Notes under the pieces: model-generated
Databases searched by the model: none
Told to the model about the DNA's origin: nothing
What the model saw: only the letters and a program-made list of their open reading frames with translations
Assembly (NCBI GenBank): GCA_023818725.1
Contig: JAMWBX010000109.1
Location: forward strand, 1-5,330
Reading direction: 5' to 3'
From: Candidatus Omnitrophota bacterium
Lineage (GTDB): Bacteria; Ratteibacteria; UBA8468; B48-G9; DTJG01
Length of the DNA: 5,330 nt
Made by a program: the position numbers and the translations under genes
Part shown: positions 1 through 5,330 of the stretch, piece by piece
Position numbering within the stretch: the stretch's first letter is position 1
Layout of the letters: each line of letters begins with the position of its first letter

Positions 1-843
1 GGAGAAATTGTGGAAATAGGTAAAAATGTCAGGTCCGTGAAAAAAGGAGACAGGGTTGTTATTGAGCCAGGAATTTCCTGCGGCATATGTGAGTTTTGTG
101 TTAATGGAAGGCCAAACCTCTGTCCGAATGTAAAATTTCTCGGCACTCCTCCTGTAACAGGCGCATTCAGGGAGTTTATTTGTATGCCAGAAAAAAAGGT
201 TGTCAAACTTCCTGATCAACTCAGCTTTGCGCAGGGTACTCGCGCTGAACCGCTTGCAATTGCTCTTTATGGAGTACGGCTTTCGAACTTGCTTGTCGGA
301 GACAGCGTGGCAATTTTAGGCGCAGGACCAATCGGGCTGTCTGTTCTATTTTGCTGTAAAACAGGCGGGGCAAGCCAAATTTCTGTGACAGAAATTGTAG
401 AGGAAAGAGCAAATATGGCAAAAAATCTTGGTGCAGATTATGTCTATCTTGCGAATAAACATGACATTGGCAGGGAGATTTTTTCGCATACCGGAGGCAA
501 GGGAGTTGATATTTGTTTTGAGTGCGCTGGAAAACAGGAAACAGTTGATCAGATGATACAGGTTTGTTCCATAGGTGGCAGGGCAGTTATTTTCGGGATT
601 CCTGCTGAAGACCGTATTTCATTTGATCCTCATCTTGTCAGAAGAAAACAACTTCCCATTTTTAGTGTAAGAAGGTCTGCTTTCACAACAGAAATGGCTC
701 TTGAATTCATGTGTAATAGCAACATCGGGTTTACTTCAATCATCACGCACAGGTTTCCTCTCGAAAAAATTCAGGATGCTTTTGAACTTGTTTCATCGAA
801 AAAACAAGGAGTGATCAAGGCGATCATTGATATGGATTTGTAG
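1..843 (+). CDS. Zn-dependent NAD-type dehydrogenase, sorbitol/polyol dehydrogenase-like (5' end missing)
   Basis: This is the 280-residue C-terminal part of a medium-chain dehydrogenase/reductase that probably oxidises a secondary alcohol or polyol with NAD+ in the cytoplasm. The frame is open from base 1 (GEIVEIGKNV), so the GTG at 10 is internal; family members are about 345 residues, so some 65 are missing. The lost part should hold the catalytic-zinc Cys and the GHE motif, which ends just before this point. Visible in window numbering are four structural-zinc cysteines (C27, C30, C33, C41), the catalytic-site Glu in RAEPLA (E83), the Rossmann glycines of GAGPIG (107-112), and an acidic residue at the end of strand beta-2 (E131), which favours NAD over NADP. 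The FLGTPPVTGAF stretch and the late RRKQLPIFSVRR segment resemble sorbitol/xylitol dehydrogenases more than threonine dehydrogenase. The substrate cannot be read from sequence. rex follows after 49 bases on the same strand, probably in one operon. Confidence 0.9.
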   Translation, partial: GEIVEIGKNVRSVKKGDRVVIEPGISCGICEFCVNGRPNLCPNVKFLGTPPVTGAFREFICMPEKKVVKLPDQLSFAQGTRAEPLAIALYGVRLSNLLVGDSVAILGAGPIGLSVLFCCKTGGASQISVTEIVEERANMAKNLGADYVYLANKHDIGREIFSHTGGKGVDICFECAGKQETVDQMIQVCSIGGRAVIFGIPAEDRISFDPHLVRRKQLPIFSVRRSAFTTEMALEFMCNSNIGFTSIITHRFPLEKIQDAFELVSSKKQGVIKAIIDMDL

Positions 844-892
844 CAGTTGTTCTTCTTTTGTAAAAGCAAAAGAAAGAAATATTGACGATTTT

Positions 893-1531
893 ATGAGAAA
901 AAAGATAGAAAGCATATCTCAGGAAACTATAAGACGGATTGCCCTTTATTTAAGAAGCATACGAAAGCTCAGTCGGCAAAATCTTACCATTATTTCATCA
1001 AGCCAGATATCAAATCATCTCAGTGTAACACCTGACCAGTTTCGAAAAGACCTATCTTATTTTGGTTCTCTTGGGAAGCCCGGGGTTGGATACAAGGTTG
1101 AGCCGCTGGTAAAGCATCTAGAGAAGATTCTCGGGGTTGACAGTGAGCGCAGGATAATTCTTGTAGGAGTTGGGAAACTTGGTTCAGCGCTTCTTGCATA
1201 TCCAGGTTTTTTGAGTTTTAACTTCAGATTTGTGGCGGCCTTTGACAACGATGCTGAGAAGATAGGAAAGGTAATACAGGGAATAAAAATACAGGATATT
1301 TCAAAAATGCGCAAAAAAATCCTTCATTTTGATGTGGATCTTGCAATACTTGCTGTTCCTGCTGAAAGTGCGCAATCAGTGGCTGAAAAACTTGTTGAGT
1401 GTGGTATCCGCGGGATTTTGAATTTTGCTCCTGTGAATTTAAACCTTCCTCAGGATGTATATGTCCTTGATGTTGATATGGGTACCGAACTGATGGTGCT
1501 CTCATATTTTTCAAGACGAGTGTTATTATGA
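893..1531 (+). CDS. rex: Redox-sensing transcriptional repressor Rex
   Basis: Rex is a homodimeric repressor that binds DNA when NADH/NAD+ is low and lets go on binding NADH, so it controls fermentation and respiration genes. The product is 212 residues, the normal family length (about 210). Residues 1-80 form the winged-helix DNA-binding domain, with the hallmark RKDLSYFG at 51-58 followed by GKPGVGY. Residues 85-185 are the Rossmann domain, with GVGKLG at 92-97 and D118 at the end of beta-2, which fits NAD(H). The ILNFAP motif and the closing DVDMGTELMVLSYF match the C-terminal domain-swapped helix of Rex. I chose the ATG at 893 because the product then begins close to the ISQETIRRIALYLR helix, as in known Rex proteins. 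The frame is open back to 827 but would overlap the dehydrogenase stop and add residues not typical of the family. The ribosome site is weak: a purine run at 866-879, rather far upstream. Confidence 0.95.
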   Translation: MRKKIESISQETIRRIALYLRSIRKLSRQNLTIISSSQISNHLSVTPDQFRKDLSYFGSLGKPGVGYKVEPLVKHLEKILGVDSERRIILVGVGKLGSALLAYPGFLSFNFRFVAAFDNDAEKIGKVIQGIKIQDISKMRKKILHFDVDLAILAVPAESAQSVAEKLVECGIRGILNFAPVNLNLPQDVYVLDVDMGTELMVLSYFSRRVLL

Positions 1532-1560
1532 GATGATTTTTTTGTGGGATGAAATCATCT
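1531..1560 (+). terminator. Possible hairpin terminator after rex
   Basis: A perfect 9-bp inverted repeat (AGATGATTT at 1531-1539, AAATCATCT at 1552-1560) encloses a 12-base loop and starts on the last base of the rex stop codon. The stem is AT-rich, and an A-rich stretch follows before T-runs begin near 1575, so it is not a standard intrinsic terminator. GAGATGAT (1530-1537) could also pair with ATCATCTC at 1612-1619. It may instead be a 3'-end stabilising hairpin. Confidence 0.35.
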
Positions 1561-1628
1561 GAAAAACAAAATGGTTCTTTTTAATCTTTTTTCGGTTTTT
1601 TTCCCTGTTTTATCATCTCGAATTTTTC

Positions 1629-1729
1629 TTCCCCCTTTTGTAAAAGATAGAGTGAGGGGATTTCAAAAGCAGTTTCCCTCTTTTCTAAAGGGGGACGGTA
1701 GGGGGATTTTGATAATAAGCAAAAAGCAG
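1629..1729. repeat. Two degenerate tandem copies of a C5/G5 hairpin repeat
   Basis: Unit A (1629-1672) and unit B (1674-1729) share the layout TTCCCYC-TTTT-N-TAAA, then a G-rich stretch ending GGGGATTT, then CAAAAGCAG (A) or GCAAAAAGCAG (B). Unit B forms an 8-bp stem (1676-1683 with 1687-1694, loop TCT, one T-G pair). In unit A, TCCCC at 1630-1634 can pair with GGGGA at 1656-1660 around a CTTTT/AAAAG core. Read on the minus strand, both look like the dispersed AAATCCCCC...GGGGGA intergenic repeats seen in many bacterial genomes. No transposase lies nearby. They may be non-autonomous or REP-like elements. Confidence 0.55.
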
Positions 1730-1748
1730 TGATCCGGAACTTAGGAAA

Positions 1749-1776
1749 TTGTGATAAATTTTTGTGTTGCAAATTT
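1749..1776 (+). repeat. Tandem direct repeat abutting the -35 box
   Basis: TTGTGATAAATTT (1749-1761) is followed directly by TTGTGTTGCAAATTT (1762-1776). The two share TTGTG-N-T and AAATTT, differing mainly by two inserted bases. The pair ends one base before the TTGACA of the downstream promoter, where an UP element or regulator site would sit. Each copy starts like a Rex half-site (TTGTG), but the inverted partner CACAA is absent, so Rex binding is not supported. Confidence 0.4.
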
Positions 1777-1777
1777 T

Positions 1778-1806
1778 TTGACATGGTAAAATAAAAATCC
1801 TATAAT
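1778..1806 (+). promoter_or_regulatory. Consensus sigma70-type promoter for the propeller genes
   Basis: TTGACA at 1778-1783 and TATAAT at 1801-1806 are separated by exactly 17 bases, a full match to the housekeeping consensus at the ideal spacing. AT-rich DNA lies directly upstream. By the usual geometry transcription would start at or near A1813, about 30 bases before the ATG at 1843. The unit probably covers both propeller genes. Confidence 0.85.
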
Positions 1807-1832
1807 AAAGATAATGGCTGTGGACAAAGGTC

Positions 1833-1837
1833 AGAGG
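1833..1837 (+). promoter_or_regulatory. Ribosome-binding site of the first propeller gene
   Basis: AGAGG lies 5 bases before the ATG at 1843, with a second purine run AAAGG at 1826-1830. Together they support the ATG at 1843, which is also followed by a clear signal sequence. Confidence 0.6.
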
Positions 1838-1842
1838 CACCT

Positions 1843-4233
1843 ATGAAAAGGCCGAAACTGCTTGTTGTACTTGCAGTATACGGGTTATTTATTAGTTTAG
1901 CCAATTGCCAGAAACAATACATTATTTATTCCCAGACTGAGCTTGGCACCGGACATTCCAGTATTATACGCTACGATACTGCTACCGGTGAGACAATCTT
2001 TGTCACCGGATTTCCAAAAACAGACACATACTCTATATTAAGTGTTTCTGCTCATCAGGACCAGATTTATTTTACAAGGGCTTCGCTTATAAATGGCCGG
2101 CCAAATTCCACAATCTGGCGAATCTATATCGATGGAAGCGGATTGACTGATTTCCTTTCGCCTGACACAGAAATTTCATACAGATATGTAGCGGTCTCGC
2201 CAGACGGCAAAACAGTTGCGTATGTTGCAAATACCAGAGAGAGTCCTTTTAACTTTCATCTTTACATTTGCAACAGCGATGGCACAAACACAAGAAGATT
2301 GACTTTCGACCCTACCTGGAATTGCGCTTATCCGGTTTTTATAAACAACGATACAATTGTTTTCAGGGTAACAAAAGATCAACTTCAGGATTACTATACT
2401 GCAACGACATCAGGGGTCCTTTCAAATCTTACCAATAACGATACTTTTGCTCCATATTTTTCTCGCCTTGGTAGACCAGTAGTTAATTACAGCGGAAATG
2501 CCATCATTTATGCAAAACAGGTTCAAGAAATTTCTGGTTATAGAAAATGGGCAATTTATAAACTATCGCCAGTCGATGGGACTGGGGTAGAAGAGTTGCT
2601 GACTGATTTTTTATATTTTGCTGAATCTGATCCCCTTTTGCAGGAAGAGCCATATCCCGCGTTTTACGGAAGCAACGACAATCAGATTGTTTTTTGCGGT
2701 TCTCTCGCAGGAAATGTTTACGATTTATACAGTGTAAACATTCCGATAGTCAATCCCTATCTTGTTAAACTGACAGATGGACCCTATCACATCAGTTTGC
2801 CTGTTACAACTGAAGTACCTGCTGTACCGCAAAGATATGTTTATTTGCAAGGCGGTTATGTGTATGTGAGAGACCAAAATGGCGCTCCTGTACGGCTGAC
2901 GGCAGGAGCTGATAATAGACATCCAGCGATAAATAGAAGGGGAACAATGGTTGCTTTTGCCTCTTCAAACGGCATCTATGTAATAAGACCCAATGGCGCA
3001 GGACTTGTTCAGCTTGAATCAAACACCTTTGCGGACTATCCTGAATTTTCGCCTGACGGGCTCTGGGTTTTATATGTGAAAAATGGCGACATTTATGCAA
3101 AAAGGATTGACAATTCATCAGGCGCTCGGTTGACATATACCGGCAATGTTGCTGGAGATATAAGGTTTTCGCCATCCGGACAAGAGATAGTCTTTACAGG
3201 TTTTGTTAGTGGCAAAAAGCACATATTCATCTGTCCTGTTCAAATTTCGTATGACCAACCAATGACAATCATTTCCGGAGTTCCGAGAGACATCACTCCA
3301 TCAACATCTGAAAATTATCAGGCATCTTTTTCTCCCGATGGAAATAAAATTGTTTTTGTGACGACAAGAAACCAGGTTCCTGAGCTCTGGCTGATGAATA
3401 AAAACGGCACGGGACAGAGAAAAATTATGTTTTCTTCAAGCCCTCAAAATCCAGCAAACCCATGTTTTTCAACCTATTCATCAGACATCATTTATTATAT
3501 CGCCGGTATTCCTCAAAGAATTTACATCGCAGATATTTCACAGCAGTTTATTACGCCAGTACCTACCGGGTATAATGCGGACCATATGCAGGTTTCTAAT
3601 ATTCCCGCGGGTGCGATTGAGGCAGAAAGATTTATTGGCATCAAGGAAAGGGATCCCTATATTGCGTTTACTTATCATCTTGCGATGCATATTGATAAAA
3701 TACCATTGCCAAACAGTGCGATATTGACTGAAGTAATACCTGATGGTTGGACATTGACTGGTGTGAAGATAAATGGAATTGTGCCTGTTCAGATGACAAG
3801 CAATGGAGCCACAACAGGCCAATTGAAATGGATTTTTGGACCAGCAGGCATTGCACCATTGCAGGATAGCGTACTGCAGATTACGATTGAAAATGTTAAT
3901 CCGGGTTCTGAGACATACGGCGAGTTTAGAGGTTTTGGTGGATGGACCCAGACAACCGAAAAAATTTTTACAAGGGGAAATTCCGCAATTTTGATTGCAA
4001 ATCCTTTTATTCCGGTTGACACAGATTATGACTGGAAAATTTCGGATGAGGAACTTTTATATGCAATTTTCCTCTGGTCAATCAATGGAAGAATTTCAAT
4101 GTGGCCAGAAGATTTATCTGAATGGGATTTTCAACTTCTTTCGACCATCAGCTTCTGGGCAAATCCACAGGGATATACATACGATCTAACTAATAGCAGA
4201 GGTCAGGGAAAATATCTATGGAAAAAACAATAA
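1843..4233 (+). CDS. Exported PD40/TolB-like beta-propeller protein with Ig-like and EF-hand C-terminus
   Basis: This complete 796-residue protein is of unknown precise function, probably a cell-surface or secreted binding protein. Residues 1-22 are a signal peptide (MKRPK, then a hydrophobic core) ending L-A-N-C22; this could be a lipobox, but Asn at -1 is unusual. Residues about 24-585 carry WD40-like PD40 repeats. Clear F-S-P-D-G-type motifs start at S119, S403, S443 and S497; weaker ones lie at S217 and N364. They are followed by strands such as KTVAYVA or NKIVFVT, which suggests two propellers (about 24-325 and 330-585). Residues about 600-710 look like an Ig-type or DUF11-like domain (EVIPDGWTLTGV, then TGQLKWIFGP). 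A canonical 12-residue EF-hand loop follows at D726-E737 (D, D, D, K, S, E at 1, 3, 5, 7, 9, 12, with Ile at 8), as in a dockerin-like half. The last 16 bases overlap the next gene, a paralogue. Confidence 0.8.
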   Translation: MKRPKLLVVLAVYGLFISLANCQKQYIIYSQTELGTGHSSIIRYDTATGETIFVTGFPKTDTYSILSVSAHQDQIYFTRASLINGRPNSTIWRIYIDGSGLTDFLSPDTEISYRYVAVSPDGKTVAYVANTRESPFNFHLYICNSDGTNTRRLTFDPTWNCAYPVFINNDTIVFRVTKDQLQDYYTATTSGVLSNLTNNDTFAPYFSRLGRPVVNYSGNAIIYAKQVQEISGYRKWAIYKLSPVDGTGVEELLTDFLYFAESDPLLQEEPYPAFYGSNDNQIVFCGSLAGNVYDLYSVNIPIVNPYLVKLTDGPYHISLPVTTEVPAVPQRYVYLQGGYVYVRDQNGAPVRLTAGADNRHPAINRRGTMVAFASSNGIYVIRPNGAGLVQLESNTFADYPEFSPDGLWVLYVKNGDIYAKRIDNSSGARLTYTGNVAGDIRFSPSGQEIVFTGFVSGKKHIFICPVQISYDQPMTIISGVPRDITPSTSENYQASFSPDGNKIVFVTTRNQVPELWLMNKNGTGQRKIMFSSSPQNPANPCFSTYSSDIIYYIAGIPQRIYIADISQQFITPVPTGYNADHMQVSNIPAGAIEAERFIGIKERDPYIAFTYHLAMHIDKIPLPNSAILTEVIPDGWTLTGVKINGIVPVQMTSNGATTGQLKWIFGPAGIAPLQDSVLQITIENVNPGSETYGEFRGFGGWTQTTEKIFTRGNSAILIANPFIPVDTDYDWKISDEELLYAIFLWSINGRISMWPEDLSEWDFQLLSTISFWANPQGYTYDLTNSRGQGKYLWKKQ
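4018..4053 (+). other. EF-hand (dockerin-like) calcium-binding loop within the propeller protein
   Basis: These bases encode DTDYDWKISDEE (residues 726-737), which fits the EF-hand loop pattern at every ligand position. The hydrophobic stretch after it (LLYAIFLW) resembles a dockerin F-helix. Only one loop is present, whereas type I dockerins carry two, so calcium binding is likely but a cohesin partner is not shown. Confidence 0.65.
4205..4209 (+). promoter_or_regulatory. Ribosome-binding site of the second propeller gene, inside the first
   Basis: AGGGA, 8 bases before the ATG at 4218, lies within the last codons of the upstream gene. It supports this start, gives a 16-base overlap, and suggests translational coupling. 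The preceding AGGTCAG resembles the leader of the first propeller gene (AAAGGTCAGAGG). Confidence 0.6.
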
Positions 4234-5330
4234 GGAAAATATTTTTCTTTAACTCAATTTTTCTTTGCGTGTTTTTTCTCTCTGGTTTTGCCTGGAGCGC
4301 TTCTCAGTACTCTGGCTATCTTTATTTTATAAAGGGCAACAATTTATGGGTCAATGACCTTTCCAGCGACAGTTCCACAAGATTGACCCGTCTTGATGTT
4401 GCTATTGGTCCGGGTTCAATCGCCAATCCCTCGATATCATCTGACGGGACAAAGATTGTTTTTTCGTATAAAACAAGCACTGGCTCTGAGACAATGCTTT
4501 ATTCAGTTAATACTGACGGCAGTGGACTTGAAAATCTGAGTTTAACGCATAATCTTGGCGGTCAGACAAAAAATCAGAGCTCGGGTTCTTACAGCCCTGA
4601 TATGACAAAAATTGTTTTTACCGCTGAAATGAGGAACCCGGGTCCTGTGGCAGGATTTCAGCTCTGGATGAAAGAATTGACTGGTTTGAAAAGGTTGTTT
4701 CAGCTTACACTGATGAATGGAGATTGTTCTGACGCACAATTTGTTGATGACACCCATATACTTTTTAAGCACAAATACGGATTTCTTGAAGATTATTATC
4801 TGATTTCAACTGATGGTTCTGATCTCACAAATCTCACAAACAATGCAATCCTTGAACCATATTTTCCGCGTCTCGGCAGGCCGGTTTTGAATCGTAACAG
4901 AGCTTCTTTTTATTACGCAAGGCAGGATCAGGACCCTAATGGCTATTCGAACTGGAAGATATACAGATATAATATTCAAGCAGGTTCGAGCACAGATATT
5001 GAAACAGAACTGTATTTTGCCGAGCAGCCCCTTGCTCAGGACGATCCGCATCCTATCGCGATTACTGATAGCGAAGGAGTTGATACTGCAATTGTTTTTT
5101 CAGGCAAGAGTCCGTTTTCTCAAACAAAGTCGCTTTATATTGAACCGATAGGTGCTGAAAACCCTTACTCAAGAATGATTTCTAATAGTGATGGCGCTTT
5201 TTACCCTTTGTTCTATCCTGTAAAGGCGAGACCATCAATCTTTGTTTTCACTTCCGGAACTCCTTCTCAGGTTTTCCTGCGTGATTCCTCAAATCAAACA
5301 CTACAATTAACATCAACTGTTGGCAACAAC
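4218..5330 (+). CDS. Exported PD40/TolB-like beta-propeller protein, paralogue of its upstream neighbour (3' end missing)
   Basis: The frame stays open from the ATG at 4218 to the window edge: 371 codons with no stop, so the C-terminus is unknown. Residues 1-28 are a signal peptide: a basic MEKTIRK, then a strongly hydrophobic stretch rich in Phe, then AWSAS with probable signal peptidase I cleavage after S27 or A28. There is no lipobox, unlike its neighbour. PD40-type motifs appear at S75 (SSDGTKIVFS) and S126 (SPDMTKIVFT), with N-T-D-G-S-G and S-T-D-G-S-D turns typical of TolB-like blades. It aligns colinearly with the upstream protein: LTNN-x4-PYF-x-RLGRPV starts at L206 here and L196 there, and LYFAE at L265 here and L257 there. 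Whether it also ends in an Ig-like or EF-hand segment lies beyond the window. Ligand and function are unknown; export and a role at the cell surface or periplasm are inferred. Confidence 0.8.
   Translation, partial: MEKTIRKIFFFNSIFLCVFFLSGFAWSASQYSGYLYFIKGNNLWVNDLSSDSSTRLTRLDVAIGPGSIANPSISSDGTKIVFSYKTSTGSETMLYSVNTDGSGLENLSLTHNLGGQTKNQSSGSYSPDMTKIVFTAEMRNPGPVAGFQLWMKELTGLKRLFQLTLMNGDCSDAQFVDDTHILFKHKYGFLEDYYLISTDGSDLTNLTNNAILEPYFPRLGRPVLNRNRASFYYARQDQDPNGYSNWKIYRYNIQAGSSTDIETELYFAEQPLAQDDPHPIAITDSEGVDTAIVFSGKSPFSQTKSLYIEPIGAENPYSRMISNSDGAFYPLFYPVKARPSIFVFTSGTPSQVFLRDSSNQTLQLTSTVGNN

Larger units (their letters stand above)
1532..1842. other. Intergenic region between rex and the propeller genes
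   Basis: This 311-base gap contains no convincing gene. In order it holds the rex-proximal hairpin, a pyrimidine-rich tract on the + strand (about 1574-1640), a pair of degenerate CCCCC/GGGGG repeat units (1629-1729), a tandem direct repeat (1749-1776), a consensus promoter (1778-1806), and a 30-base leader with the ribosome-binding site of the next gene. The minus-strand open frame across 1581-1784 is low-complexity, is driven by the repeats, and looks spurious. Confidence 0.8.

Noticed and set aside
827..892. Extended 5' end of the rex frame starting at TTG 827
   Set aside because: It would overlap the dehydrogenase stop, lacks a ribosome-binding site, and adds a Cys/Ser-rich stretch absent from known Rex proteins. 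The ATG at 893 gives the normal length.
1629..1729. CRISPR-like array
   Set aside because: There are only two diverged units, directly adjacent with no spacer between them, and no cas genes nearby.
1749..1776. Possible Rex operator upstream of the propeller promoter
   Set aside because: TTGTGA is present, but the inverted half TCACAA is missing. The repeat is direct, whereas Rex binds an inverted palindrome.
1581..1784. Minus-strand 67-codon open frame in the intergenic region
   Set aside because: It crosses the GC-tract repeats and the promoter, is low-complexity (Lys/Phe/Pro-rich), and shows no recognisable family features.
2804..3175. Minus-strand 123-codon open frame inside the first propeller gene
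   Set aside because: It lies entirely opposite a well-supported coding region, and its translation (Gln/Arg/His-rich) has no domain signal. It is a shadow of the + strand gene.
3995..4189. Plus-strand 64-codon open frame in the 3' part of the first propeller gene
   Set aside because: It is a different frame fully inside the EF-hand-coding region, with no ribosome-binding site or recognisable product.

Overview
The window holds five supported layers. At the left edge is the C-terminal four fifths of a zinc-dependent, NAD-type medium-chain dehydrogenase of the sorbitol/polyol dehydrogenase kind (1-843). Then come a complete redox-sensing repressor gene rex (893-1531) and a 311-base intergenic region with a hairpin, a degenerate GC-tract repeat pair and a textbook sigma70-type promoter. 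Last are two co-directional, overlapping genes for exported beta-propeller proteins (1843-4233 and 4218 to the right edge). All genes lie on the + strand. The final gene runs off the window without a stop codon.

The base composition is AT-rich (roughly 40% GC by eye). Rex is known mainly from Gram-positive bacteria, Thermotogae, Chloroflexi and relatives, and also from several uncultured phyla. Large secreted PD40 propeller proteins ending in an EF-hand or dockerin-like segment, and CCCCC/GGGGG intergenic repeats, are familiar from uncultured bacterial lineages (for example WOR-3-, Omnitrophota- or Desantisbacteria-like genomes). I therefore infer a bacterium, quite possibly anaerobic and of a poorly sampled phylum. 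The sequence alone does not settle the taxonomy.

The left half is metabolic and regulatory. Rex senses NADH/NAD+, and an NAD-type polyol or alcohol dehydrogenase 49 bases upstream is the kind of gene that redox regulators accompany. No Rex operator is visible here, because the dehydrogenase promoter lies outside the window.

The right half is a separate transcription unit. TTGACA-N17-TATAAT drives two tandem paralogues, each with its own signal peptide and TolB-like PD40 repeats. They share a strongly conserved block, LTNN-x4-PYF-x-RLGRPV. The first also has an Ig-like domain and a canonical EF-hand loop at its C-terminus. These look like cell-surface or secreted binding proteins of unknown ligand. 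No defence system, CRISPR array, tRNA, rRNA or transposase gene is visible. The most novel material is the pair of propeller paralogues and their promoter region.
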